Shown piece after piece: positions 51,701 through 60,565 of a DNA stretch of 64,000 nt. The position numbers and the translations under genes are program-made. Under the pieces are notes generated by a model. It saw nothing but the letters and a program-made list of their open reading frames with translations. It did not search any database and was not told the DNA's origin. The stretch's first letter is position 1; every line of letters begins with the position of its first letter. Source of the stretch: Bacteroidaceae bacterium (GTDB lineage Bacteria; Bacteroidota; Bacteroidia; Bacteroidales; Bacteroidaceae); assembly GCA_017448965.1 (NCBI GenBank), contig JAFSKK010000011.1, positions 16,204 to 80,203 on the forward strand, given 5' to 3'.

Positions 51701-53206
51701 ATGATTATGAGAAAATTATTCTTGTTGTTGCCACTGCTGGCAATGATGGGCTGCACTTCGTCGCAGAAGGAAGCGGACAACCCTGTGCTGACGGTCGAGG
51801 GCGGTCAGATTCAAGGTGTTCTGGCAGAGAATCCTGGTGTGTATGTTTATCGAGGCATTCCTTATGCTGCACCTCCCATTGGCGACTTGCGCTGGAAGGA
51901 ACCACAGCCTGTTGTGGCATGGGACTCTGTGCGCATTTGCGACCGATTCGGCCATCCTGGCTATCAGACGGTTCACTATCCTGGTGGCTACACCTCGGAA
52001 TGGGGCTATGGCGAAGAGGCTCCCTATAGCGAGGATTGCCTCTATCTGAATGTATGGACGAAGGCGCCCGGGCAGGTGGACAAGAAACTGCCTGTGGCAT
52101 TATGGATTCATGGTGGCGGTTTCCGCGAGGGCTGGGGCTCTGAACCTGAATTTGATGGACAGGAGTGGGCGTCGAAGGATGTGGTGCTGGTGTCCATCAA
52201 CTACCGCTTGGGCATCTTTGGCTTCATGACCCATCCTGCGTTGTCGGCAGAAAGTCCCAACCACGTCAGTGGCAATTACGGCATTCTCGACCAGATTCAG
52301 TCGCTGAAATGGATCAAGGAGAACATTGCGCAGTTTGGTGGAGACCCCGACAACGTGACCATCTTTGGTCAGAGTGCTGGAGCTGGAAGTGTACGAACGC
52401 TTTGCGAAAGTCCCTTGGCTCGTGGTCTGTTCCATAAGGCAGTTATCATGAGCGGTGGTGGCATCAATGTCCCCGGTCAGGAAGGCGCTGCACCCAAGCC
52501 TGCCACACCGATGGTCAAGTTCTTCACCTACAACCCCACGTTGCAAGAGAGTGAGGCAGAGACCAAGAAGGTGATGGACTGGGCAGGACTCACCGATCTG
52601 GAGAAACTGCGTTCTGCTTCGACGGAAGTGCTGTACACGGTAGGGCAGTTGTATAACATGGTCAACAACACTGACGTGTTCCTCATGCAGCGTCCCATTG
52701 TTGACGGCTATGTGTCGTTGAAGAATTTTGACGAGGCTACCCGTGCTGGCACCATCGTGGATGTGCCCTACATGATTGGCTACACGCTCAACGATATGGG
52801 GTCGATGGGACCTGGCATCGCAGAGTTTTGCAAAGTGCGCCAACAGCAAGGTGGCAAGGCTTGGGCGTATGAGTTTGCCCGTCCGCTGCCCGATGATGGC
52901 CTGCACCCCGACATCACCAAGCGTCTGAAAGGAGCCTTCCACAGCAGCGACTTGTGGTATGTGTTCAAGAGCCTGAAACATTGTTGGCGCCCTTGGACTC
53001 AGGGTGACTGGGATTTGTCGGAGAAGATGCTGACGGCTTGGACTAACTTTGTCAAATATGGTGATCCGAACGGTGAAGGAGAAGGTTTGGGATGGAAGCC
53101 CTGCACGGCAGAGAATCCGCAGTTCATGCTCTTCAAACTGGATGCCAACGACCAGGAGGCTTCGGAAATGGGCGAGCCCATCGTGCCTGAACCTCCCAAG
53201 CCATAA
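51701..53206 (+). CDS. type-B carboxylesterase/lipase-family lipoprotein
   Basis: A 501-aa alpha/beta hydrolase of the carboxylesterase type-B family, exported as a lipoprotein (LLAMMGC). Visible: DCLYLNVWTK, the oxyanion hole HGGGF, the nucleophile Ser in FGQSAGAGS and a C-terminal His in GAFHSSDLWYVF; the acidic residue is probably in the 320-330 region. It would hydrolyse esters in the periplasm or at the surface (for example acyl or feruloyl groups on glycans), but the substrate is unknown. ATG at 51707 two codons later is an equally good start. Confidence 0.9.
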   Translation: MIMRKLFLLLPLLAMMGCTSSQKEADNPVLTVEGGQIQGVLAENPGVYVYRGIPYAAPPIGDLRWKEPQPVVAWDSVRICDRFGHPGYQTVHYPGGYTSEWGYGEEAPYSEDCLYLNVWTKAPGQVDKKLPVALWIHGGGFREGWGSEPEFDGQEWASKDVVLVSINYRLGIFGFMTHPALSAESPNHVSGNYGILDQIQSLKWIKENIAQFGGDPDNVTIFGQSAGAGSVRTLCESPLARGLFHKAVIMSGGGINVPGQEGAAPKPATPMVKFFTYNPTLQESEAETKKVMDWAGLTDLEKLRSASTEVLYTVGQLYNMVNNTDVFLMQRPIVDGYVSLKNFDEATRAGTIVDVPYMIGYTLNDMGSMGPGIAEFCKVRQQQGGKAWAYEFARPLPDDGLHPDITKRLKGAFHSSDLWYVFKSLKHCWRPWTQGDWDLSEKMLTAWTNFVKYGDPNGEGEGLGWKPCTAENPQFMLFKLDANDQEASEMGEPIVPEPPKP

Positions 53207-53246
53207 CGGCAAGCAATTGTGAAATTGGCTGCTCTGTGCAACCCCC

Positions 53247-53299
53247 AAAAAATGTCCGGATGACATGAACGCTCAGTTCACATCATCCGGACATTTTTA
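53247..53299. terminator. bidirectional terminator between the carboxylesterase and serS
   Basis: AAAAATGTCCGGATGA pairs with TCATCCGGACATTTTT, and inner GAAC/GTTC extend the stem; A- and T-runs on both ends fit two convergent genes. Confidence 0.88.
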
Positions 53300-53314
53300 T
53301 AGATGTTGTCTTGT

Positions 53315-54628
53315 TTAGTCGATCAGTTCAAAACCGGTGTAAGGCACCAATGCCTTAGGAATACGGATTCCCTCAGGGGTTTGGTTGTCTTCGAGAATGG
53401 CAGCCACGATGCGGGGCAAAGCGAGTGCAGAGCCGTTGAGCGTGTGGCAGAGCTGCACCTTCTTGTCAGCATTGCGGTAGCGGCACTTCAGACGGTTGGC
53501 CTGGTAGGTGTCGAAGTTGGAGACGGAAGAAACCTCGAGCCAACGACCCTGTGCCTCGCTGTACACCTCGAAATCGTAGCAGATGGCAGAAGTAAAGCTC
53601 TGGTCACCACCACAAAGACGAAGAATGCGGTAGGGGAGTTCGAGTTTCTTCAAGAGGCCTTCCACATGGTCGAGCATCTCTTGGTGGCTCTCCTTGGAGT
53701 GCTCTGGCTTGTCGATGCGTACAATCTCAATCTTGGAGAACTCGTGCAGACGGTTCAAACCACGCACATCCTTGCCGTAGGAACCTGCCTCACGACGGAA
53801 GCACTGTGTGTAAGCACAATTCTTGATGGGAAGGTCTTTCTCGTCGAGAATGACATCACGGTAGATATTCGTAACAGGCACCTCTGCAGTGGGGATGAGA
53901 TAGAGGTCATCCACCTCACAGTGGTACATCTGACCCTCCTTGTCTGGCAACTGGCCTGTGCCATAGCCAGAAGCGGCATTCACCACTGTTGGAGGCATGA
54001 TTTCAGTATATCCAGCCTTGCTGGCCTCGGCGAGGAAGAAGTTGATGAGGGCACGCTGGAGTTGTGCACCCTTGCCGATGTAAACGGGGAAACCAGCGCC
54101 CGTAATCTTCACACCAAGGTCGAAATCGATGAGGTTGTATTTCTTAGCCAACTCCCAGTGAGGAAGTTTTGCATTGCCATTGTTGGGCACCGTGTCCCAG
54201 TTGCCGACGGTGTCGCCTGGCTTGCACTCGCGAAGCGATGACTTCACCACCACGTTGTCTTCTGCACATGCACCTTCGGGCACTTCGTCGTAGGGGATGT
54301 TGGGGATGGTGCAGAGGTGAGCTGTCAGCTCGTTCTCTGCTTCCGACTTGGCTGTTTCGAGTGTGGCAGCTTCGGCTTTGAGTTTGGCCACTTCAGCCTT
54401 GGCAGCCTCTGCTTCGTCCTTCTTGCCTGCCTTCATCAGTTGACCAATCTGAGCTGCATACTTCTTGCTTTCGGCAAGAATGGCATCCAGTTTTGTCTGT
54501 GCTTCACGACGCTGCTTGTCGATGGCAATGGCCTTTTCTACAGCTTCTTTTGCACCTTGAAAGTGCTTCTTCTCGAGACCTTTGATGACGCGTTCGGTCT
54601 CTTCTGTGATGAGTTTGAGTGTAAGCAT
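53315..54628 (-). CDS. serS: serine--tRNA ligase
   Basis: Class II synthetase of 437 aa: N-terminal coiled-coil arm (residues 1-115) that grips tRNA-Ser, then the catalytic core with motif 2 QCFRREAGSYGKDVRGLNR and motif 3 NGSALALPRIVAAILE. The start at 54628 (MLTLKLITEE) is chosen because upstream codons run through the inverted repeat at 54648-54724. It follows spt after a 112-bp gap filled by that repeat. Confidence 0.95.
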   Translation of the reverse strand: MLTLKLITEETERVIKGLEKKHFQGAKEAVEKAIAIDKQRREAQTKLDAILAESKKYAAQIGQLMKAGKKDEAEAAKAEVAKLKAEAATLETAKSEAENELTAHLCTIPNIPYDEVPEGACAEDNVVVKSSLRECKPGDTVGNWDTVPNNGNAKLPHWELAKKYNLIDFDLGVKITGAGFPVYIGKGAQLQRALINFFLAEASKAGYTEIMPPTVVNAASGYGTGQLPDKEGQMYHCEVDDLYLIPTAEVPVTNIYRDVILDEKDLPIKNCAYTQCFRREAGSYGKDVRGLNRLHEFSKIEIVRIDKPEHSKESHQEMLDHVEGLLKKLELPYRILRLCGGDQSFTSAICYDFEVYSEAQGRWLEVSSVSNFDTYQANRLKCRYRNADKKVQLCHTLNGSALALPRIVAAILEDNQTPEGIRIPKALVPYTGFELID

Positions 54629-54647
54629 ATTGTAAAGTTGTAGAATC

Positions 54648-54724
54648 GAAAAATTGAAGAATTGAAGTTTCCCAATCACGATGTATGAACAAACCGAAAG
54701 GCAACTTCAATTCTTCAATTTTTC
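54648..54724. repeat. perfect 22-bp inverted repeat between spt and serS
   Basis: Arms at 54648-54669 and 54703-54724 are exact complements (GAAAAATTGAAGAATTGAAG... against ...CTTCAATTCTTCAATTTTTC) with a 33-bp loop. A 24-bp stretch at 43533-43556 inside nspC matches the right arm and its next bases with one mismatch. Confidence 0.87.
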
Positions 54725-54740
54725 AATTGTTGAATTTTAA

Positions 54741-55928
54741 TTATTTGAGAAGTCCTAATTCCTTGAATGTGTCCACGAGGATGGCAACACAACGGTCAAC
54801 CTGCTCTTTGGTGTGAGTGGCCATGAGAGCCACACGAATCAAGGTGTCTTGTGGTGCACATGCAGGTGGAACGACTGAGTTGACAAACACGCCCTTGTCA
54901 AAAGCCATCTTGGTGACTTGGAAAGTCTTGAAGGCGTCACGCACATAAAGAGGAATGATTGGACTCTCGGTGTCGCCAATCTCGAAACCTGCTTGCTTGA
55001 ATTGCTCGAGGGCGTAGTTGGTGATCTTCCAGAGATTCTCCTGACGCTCAGGCTCAGCCTTGAGGATGTGGAGGGCTTCCAATGCTGCTGCTGTGGCGGC
55101 AGGGGTGTTGGAGGCACTGAAAATGTAGGTACGGCTGTTGTGACGCAGCCAGTTGATGGTGTCGCTGTCGGAAGCGATGAAACCACCGATGGAAGCGAGA
55201 CTCTTGGAGAATGTACCCATGATGAGGTCAACGTCGTCGGTCACGCCGAAGTGGTTGCACACACCACGGCCGTTTTTGCCAAACACACCCAAACCGTGTG
55301 CCTCGTCCACCATCACAGTGGCGTTGTAGCGCTTCTTGAGGTCAATGATTTCGGGGAGTTTTGCCAAGTCACCTTCCATAGAGAAGAGACCGTCGATAAC
55401 AATTAACTTGAGAGAGTCAGGATTACAGCGCATCAGCTGATGCTCCAAATCCTCCATGTCGTTGTGCTTGTAGTGGAAGAACTGTGAGAAAGAAAGACGG
55501 CGTCCGTCCACGATAGATGCGTGGTCGCGGTCATCGCCGATAATGTAGTCGTTTCTTCCTGTCAGACATGACACCACACCGGAATTGACAGTAAAACCGG
55601 TAGAGTAGACCAGTGCCTCATCCTTACCCACAAAATCTGCCAGTTCCTTTTCCAATTGGATGTGGAGGTCGAGTGTGCCATTCAGGAATCGTGAACCAGC
55701 ACATCCAGTGCCGTACTTCTTGATGGCGTTGATAGCGGCCTCACAGATTCTCTTGTCGTATGTGAGACCCATGTAAGAGTTCGAACCAAACATGAGGACG
55801 TGCTTCCCACTCATCAACACCTCTGTGTCCTGATGGCTGTCAATTTCTCTAAAGTAAGGATAGACACCCGCATTGATGTACTTCTGCGGCTCTCTGTACT
55901 TACTCATTCTTTCTTGTAATAAACCCAT
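54741..55928 (-). CDS. spt: serine palmitoyltransferase-type alpha-oxoamine synthase
   Basis: A 395-aa PLP enzyme that condenses serine with acyl-CoA to 3-ketosphinganine, the entry to the sphingolipids typical of Bacteroidetes. Visible: FGSNSYMGLTYD, the DEAHGLGVFGKNGRG substrate/cofactor segment and the PLP Lys in GTFSKSLASIGGF. The same fold covers 8-amino-7-oxononanoate synthase and 2-amino-3-ketobutyrate ligase. SPT is preferred because the N-terminal KYREPQKYINAGVYPYFREI and the neighbouring lipid-kinase gene fit the Bacteroides arrangement. Confidence 0.85.
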   Translation of the reverse strand: MGLLQERMSKYREPQKYINAGVYPYFREIDSHQDTEVLMSGKHVLMFGSNSYMGLTYDKRICEAAINAIKKYGTGCAGSRFLNGTLDLHIQLEKELADFVGKDEALVYSTGFTVNSGVVSCLTGRNDYIIGDDRDHASIVDGRRLSFSQFFHYKHNDMEDLEHQLMRCNPDSLKLIVIDGLFSMEGDLAKLPEIIDLKKRYNATVMVDEAHGLGVFGKNGRGVCNHFGVTDDVDLIMGTFSKSLASIGGFIASDSDTINWLRHNSRTYIFSASNTPAATAAALEALHILKAEPERQENLWKITNYALEQFKQAGFEIGDTESPIIPLYVRDAFKTFQVTKMAFDKGVFVNSVVPPACAPQDTLIRVALMATHTKEQVDRCVAILVDTFKELGLLK

Positions 55929-56072
55929 AGTTAAAATGTGTGTTTCGGTGCTTGATTGACTGGCGACACATGGATTTCGCCTGATGAAATGTTTCTTGTC
56001 AACACCGAAATAGACACGCTATTTTTTTATTGATGTTTTCTAACTTTTCTGTGGTTTCACACAAAAACGGTG

Positions 56073-56080
56073 CAAAGTTA
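56073..56080 (-). promoter_or_regulatory. -7 box TAACTTTG of spt
   Basis: Minus-strand TAACTTTG, 145 bases before spt. The leader of about 135 nt contains GTTTCGGTG (55942) and CACCGAAAT (56005), a loose inverted repeat. The rest of 55929-56282 carries the divergent promoters and no gene. Confidence 0.6.
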
Positions 56081-56175
56081 GTAAAAAAAGAACGTTTCTT
56101 CCGCATGATTTCTGAAAAAAAATGAATAAAGACAAAAAACAAGAGTGGGATAGGGTGTTTTGTTGAAAAAAATCG

Positions 56176-56183
56176 TACTTTTG
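56176..56183 (+). promoter_or_regulatory. -7 box TACTTTTG of the lipid kinase gene
   Basis: TACTTTTG (TAnnTTTG), about 100 bases before the chosen ATG at 56283. Confidence 0.55.
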
Positions 56184-56282
56184 CAGACGTTTCTTAAAGA
56201 AGAATAGATTTTGCTCTCTCGGCTTCGCATACACATTATTATATATATGCGTATGGAGACACCCAGTGTTACAAGCAAAAAT

Positions 56283-57347
56283 ATGGCAGAGAAAAAGACG
56301 ATATTATTTGTGGTGAACCCCATATCGGGCACTTCAGGAAAGAACTTCATCTTGCGGTTGATTGATGATTATCTCGACAGCGGAAAATACAGCCATGAGG
56401 TGGTGAGAACGGATTATACGGGGCATGCCACGGAGTTGGCTCACGAGGCTGCAAGGCTGGGTGTGGACGTGGTGTGTGCTGTTGGGGGAGACGGAACGGT
56501 GAACGAGGTGGCTACAGGACTTATTCATTCGAACACGGCTTTGGCCATCATCCCTTCGGGATCGGGAAACGGTTTGGCACGCCATCTTTGCATTCCCGCC
56601 GACCCGCTCAGCGCCATAAAGATCATCAATCGCGGACAGACCCAGGCAATGGATTATGGGACAGTGAACAAACGCCCCTTCTTCTGCACTTGCGGTGTGG
56701 GATTCGATGCTTTCATCTCGCAACGATTCGCTGAGTCGGGCAAGCGAGGCCCTGTGTCATATATGGAGAATGTGTTGAACAGCAGTTTGAAGTATCACCC
56801 TGAGACCTACGATGTGGAAATCATCAACAACAGGGAAGGGGAAGAGGTGCGGCAGGTGTATAAGGCTTTCCTCATCTCATGCGCCAACGCCTCCCAATAC
56901 GGCAACAATGCTTACATCGCTCCGTCGGCTTCTGTGCGTGACGGCATCATGGACGTGACACTCATCGAGCCTTTCACGCCGATTGAGGCTCCGCAGATTG
57001 CCATCCAACTCTTCAATGGCACCATCGAACAAAATTCGCGCATCAAGACCTTCCAATGTCAGCAGGCCATCATCCGCCGCTCGAAACCAGGAGTGGTGCA
57101 CTATGACGGCGACCCGATGCAGACGGGGAAAAAGGTGGACGTGAAGATTGTTCCCGCTGGACTTCTGTGCATCTCTCCCATGGAAGAAGGAGTGCCTGCG
57201 GTGGAGGTGAGAGTGCAGAATTTCATCACCGAACATTTCCGTCTCATGTACACAAAAACGGAAGAACTGATCCAGGAGAATATTCGCAAAAGTCAACGCA
57301 TTGCACAGCGAAATAAGGACTTCATTCGGAAACTTTCAGGCAAATAA
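56283..57347 (+). CDS. diacylglycerol/sphingosine-kinase-family lipid kinase
   Basis: A 354-aa soluble kinase of the DAGK catalytic family: FVVNPISGTSGKN (residues 9-21), the ATP motif GGDGTVNEV and SGSGNGLARHL. It phosphorylates a lipid hydroxyl; diacylglycerol, ceramide and sphingoid bases are all possible. Its position divergent from spt makes a sphingolipid substrate an attractive inference. ATG at 56283 (MAEKKTILFVV) gives the family N-terminus; in-frame ATGs at 56247 and 56253 add a poor extension. Confidence 0.9.
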   Translation: MAEKKTILFVVNPISGTSGKNFILRLIDDYLDSGKYSHEVVRTDYTGHATELAHEAARLGVDVVCAVGGDGTVNEVATGLIHSNTALAIIPSGSGNGLARHLCIPADPLSAIKIINRGQTQAMDYGTVNKRPFFCTCGVGFDAFISQRFAESGKRGPVSYMENVLNSSLKYHPETYDVEIINNREGEEVRQVYKAFLISCANASQYGNNAYIAPSASVRDGIMDVTLIEPFTPIEAPQIAIQLFNGTIEQNSRIKTFQCQQAIIRRSKPGVVHYDGDPMQTGKKVDVKIVPAGLLCISPMEEGVPAVEVRVQNFITEHFRLMYTKTEELIQENIRKSQRIAQRNKDFIRKLSGK

Positions 57348-57376
57348 GCACGTTTTTCTAAAAAAAAACGGAAAAG

Positions 57377-57409
57377 TTTTGGAAGATTGGAAGAAACTGC
57401 CTATATTTG
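57377..57409 (+). promoter_or_regulatory. promoter of ppdK
   Basis: TTTTG at 57377-57381 and TATATTTG at 57402-57409, 20 bp apart. The leader is about 105 nt and has a G-rich start (AGAGGGGGCGTCTCTGCC). Confidence 0.7.
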
Positions 57410-57519
57410 CAAAATAACGAAAGAGGGGGCGTCTCTGCCGAAGGGTGAGGACTACTCCTCTAGCATGAAAACATTTTGATTAACAACCTTAAATAATTAA
57501 CAAAACAAAAGAAAAAGTT

Positions 57520-60240
57520 ATGGCTCAAAAAAGAGTTTACACCTTCGGAAATGGACAGGCTGAAGGTAACGCGCAAATGCGCGAGGCTCTCGGTGGCAAG
57601 GGTGCTAACCTTGCTGAGATGAACCTCATTGGTGTGCCAGTGCCTCCGGGCTTCACAATCACTACAGACTGCTGTAATGAGTATTACGAAGTGGGCGAGG
57701 AGAAAATCAAGGAGCTTCTTCAGGACGAAGTGAATGCCGCTGTGGCTCACGTGGAGAAACTGATGAACTGCAAGTTCGGTGATGTGAACAATCCGCTGCT
57801 CGTTTCTGTACGTTCAGGCGCCCGCGCTTCCATGCCTGGTATGATGGACACCATCCTCAACCTCGGTCTGAACGACGAAGTGGCTGAAGGTATGGCTAAG
57901 AAGACCAACAATCCACACTTTGTTTACGACTCCTATCGTCGTTTCGTTCAGATGTATGGCGACGTGGTGATGGGTTTGAAGCCTGTAAACAAGGAAGACA
58001 TCGATCCATTCGAGGAAATTATTGAGAAGGTGAAGGAAGAGCAGGGCGTGACCCTCGACAAGGACCTCTCTGTAGAGTCTCTCAAGAAGTTGGTTGAGCT
58101 CTTCAAGAAGGCCATTAAGGAGCGTACAGGTCAGGACTTCCCAACCGATCCAATCGTTCAGCTTTGGGGTGCTATCTGCGCCGTGTTCCGCAGCTGGATG
58201 AACGAGCGTGCTATCCTCTATCGTAAGATGGAAGGCATTCCAGACGAGTGGGGTACTGCTGTGTCTGTGATGGCGATGGTATTTGGTAACATGGGCGATA
58301 CTTCCGCTACAGGTGTTTGCTTCTCTCGCGACGCAGGTAACGGTGAGAACCTCTTCAACGGTGAGTACCTCATCAATGCACAGGGTGAAGACGTGGTGGC
58401 TGGTATCCGTACTCCACAGCAGATTACCAAGATTGGTTCACAGCGTTGGGCTGAGCGTGCTGGTATCTCTGAGGCTGAGCGTGCTGCCAAGTATCCTTCA
58501 ATGGAAGAGGCTATGCCAGCGCTTTATGCTGAACTGAACGACATTCAGGACAAGCTGGAGAAGCACTACAAGGATATGCAGGATATGGAATTCACCGTGC
58601 AGGAAGGCAAGCTCTGGTTCCTCCAGACTCGTAACGGTAAGCGTACAGGTACTGCAATGGTAAAGATTGCCATGGACCTCGTTCGCGAAGGCCTCATCGA
58701 CGAGAAGACTGCTATCCTCCGTTGCGAACCTCAGAAACTTGATGAACTCTTGCACCCAGTATTTGACAAGGATGCTCTGAAGAAGGCAAAGGTCATCACT
58801 CAGGGTCTTCCTGCATCTCCAGGTGCTGCTTGCGGTCAGATTGTGTTCCACGCTGACGATGCTCAGGAGTGGCATGCCAATGGCCATAAAGTCATCATGG
58901 TACGTATCGAGACTTCACCTGAAGACCTCGCTGGTATGGCATCAGCAGAAGGCATCCTCACGGCTCGTGGCGGTATGACTTCTCACGCAGCTGTGGTGGC
59001 TCGTGGTATGGGTAAGTGCTGCGTTTCTGGTGCAGGTGCCATCAATGTTGACTACAAGACCAAGACTGTTGAAATCGAAGGCGTTACCTACAAGGAAGGC
59101 GACTTCATCTCTTTGAACGGCTCTACAGGTCAGGTTTATGCAGGCGAAATCAAGACAAAGGCTGCCGAACTCTCTGGCGATTTTAAGGCTCTTATGGACC
59201 TCTGCGACAAATACACCAAGTTGCAGGTTCGCACCAACGCCGACACGCCACACGACGCCGAGGTGGCTCGTGCATTCGGTGCCAAGGGTATCGGTCTGAC
59301 TCGCACAGAGCACATGTTCTTCGACGACCAGAAGATTATCGCCATGCGCGAGATGATTCTTTCCGACACAGTTGAAGGTCGTGAAAAAGCCCTTGCCAAG
59401 TTGCTCCCATATCAGAAGGCCGACTTCTACGGAATCCTCAAGGCTATGGACGGTCTCCACGTGAACATCCGTCTGCTTGACCCACCATTGCACGAGTTCG
59501 TTCCACATGACCTGAAGGGTCAGGAAGTGATGGCTAAGGAAATGGGCGTAGATGTGAAGGTTATCCAGCAGCGTGTAGCTTCTCTCGCTGAGAACAATCC
59601 AATGCTTGGTCACCGTGGTTGCCGTCTCGGTATCACATTCCCTGAAATCACAGCCATGCAGACACGCGCCATCCTCGGTGCTGCTTGCCAACTGAAGAAG
59701 GAAGGTTTCGATCCTCATCCAGAAATCATGGTTCCGCTCATTGGCATCCTCTATGAGTTGAAGCAGCAGAAGGAAGTGATTCAGGCTACAGCAAAGGAAG
59801 TCTTTGCAGAAGAAGGCATCGAAATCCCATTCGAAATCGGAACAATGATTGAGATTCCTCGTGCAGCCCTTACGGCAGACCGCATTGCAACAGAGGCTGA
59901 ATACTTCTCATTCGGTACGAACGACCTCACTCAGATGACCTTCGGATATTCTCGTGACGACATCGCTTCATTCCTCCCAGTATATCTGGAGAAGAAGATT
60001 CTGAAGGTTGACCCATTCCAGGTGCTCGACCAGAAGGGTGTTGGCCAACTCATCAAGATGGCAGTAGAGAAGGGTCGTGCCGTTCGTCCAGGCATGCGCA
60101 CTGGTATCTGCGGTGAACATGGTGGTGAACCATCATCCGTGAAGTTCTGCGCCAAGATTGGCATGAACTACGCATCTTGTTCTCCATTCCGTGTGCCAAT
60201 CGCACGTTTAGCCGCCGCGCAGGCGGCTGTAGAGGAATAA
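57520..60240 (+). CDS. ppdK: pyruvate, phosphate dikinase
   Basis: Interconverts pyruvate, ATP and Pi with PEP, AMP and PPi; in anaerobes it often runs towards pyruvate and ATP. The 906-aa protein has an N-terminal ATP-grasp domain (GGKGANLAEMN, SVRSGARASMPGMMDT), the swivelling domain with the phospho-His in GGMTSHAAVVARGMG, and the C-terminal PEP/pyruvate barrel (GTNDLTQMTFGYSRDD, CGEHGGEP). Codon use is strongly biased towards C-ending codons, as in highly expressed genes. Single-gene unit with its own promoter and terminator. Confidence 0.97.
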   Translation: MAQKRVYTFGNGQAEGNAQMREALGGKGANLAEMNLIGVPVPPGFTITTDCCNEYYEVGEEKIKELLQDEVNAAVAHVEKLMNCKFGDVNNPLLVSVRSGARASMPGMMDTILNLGLNDEVAEGMAKKTNNPHFVYDSYRRFVQMYGDVVMGLKPVNKEDIDPFEEIIEKVKEEQGVTLDKDLSVESLKKLVELFKKAIKERTGQDFPTDPIVQLWGAICAVFRSWMNERAILYRKMEGIPDEWGTAVSVMAMVFGNMGDTSATGVCFSRDAGNGENLFNGEYLINAQGEDVVAGIRTPQQITKIGSQRWAERAGISEAERAAKYPSMEEAMPALYAELNDIQDKLEKHYKDMQDMEFTVQEGKLWFLQTRNGKRTGTAMVKIAMDLVREGLIDEKTAILRCEPQKLDELLHPVFDKDALKKAKVITQGLPASPGAACGQIVFHADDAQEWHANGHKVIMVRIETSPEDLAGMASAEGILTARGGMTSHAAVVARGMGKCCVSGAGAINVDYKTKTVEIEGVTYKEGDFISLNGSTGQVYAGEIKTKAAELSGDFKALMDLCDKYTKLQVRTNADTPHDAEVARAFGAKGIGLTRTEHMFFDDQKIIAMREMILSDTVEGREKALAKLLPYQKADFYGILKAMDGLHVNIRLLDPPLHEFVPHDLKGQEVMAKEMGVDVKVIQQRVASLAENNPMLGHRGCRLGITFPEITAMQTRAILGAACQLKKEGFDPHPEIMVPLIGILYELKQQKEVIQATAKEVFAEEGIEIPFEIGTMIEIPRAALTADRIATEAEYFSFGTNDLTQMTFGYSRDDIASFLPVYLEKKILKVDPFQVLDQKGVGQLIKMAVEKGRAVRPGMRTGICGEHGGEPSSVKFCAKIGMNYASCSPFRVPIARLAAAQAAVEE

Positions 60241-60269
60241 ACTACAGAATGCTGATAATTAGTGAAATA

Positions 60270-60314
60270 CGAGGCAAGGACTTGGAAAACAGGTTCTTGT
60301 CTCGGTTCTTTTTG
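60270..60314 (+). terminator. terminator of ppdK
   Basis: CGAGGCAAGGACTTG pairs with CAGGTTCTTGTCTCG over all 15 positions as RNA (three G-U pairs) around a GAAAA loop; TTCTTTTT follows. It marks the end of the ancestral gene next to the mobile element. Confidence 0.85.
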
Positions 60315-60345
60315 CTCATATTCTGCACGTTACGCAAGCAGAACA

Positions 60346-60482
60346 TGCTGACCAAAAACCCCAATTTGTTGACCAGATTTTTGTGTCATGTTGACCAAGC
60401 AAAAAATCGGCATCTGCAAAAACGACGAAAAATCCCCCTAAGTTGACCAAATGTTGACCAGATTTTGGGGTAATGTTGACCA
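60346..60482 (+). repeat. six direct TGACCA-core repeats upstream of the integrase
   Basis: TGTTGACCA or a near form occurs at 60346 (TGCTGACCA), 60367, 60389, 60441 (AGTTGACCA), 60452 and 60474; three are followed by GATTT. Spacings are irregular (about 22, 22, 52, 11, 22). They could be arm-type binding sites for the recombinase or regulatory sites; this stretch, 60241-60565, has no gene. Confidence 0.75.
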
Positions 60483-60565
60483 GATTTATTTCCGTTTTTT
60501 AAGGGATTCATGGATTGCAAAACAAGTCATAACAGTATTAAACAATTTCACTAATTATTAAAAGT

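Noticed and set aside
52100-53266. 388-codon frame opposite the carboxylesterase gene
   Set aside because: Antisense shadow of a gene whose catalytic motifs are intact.
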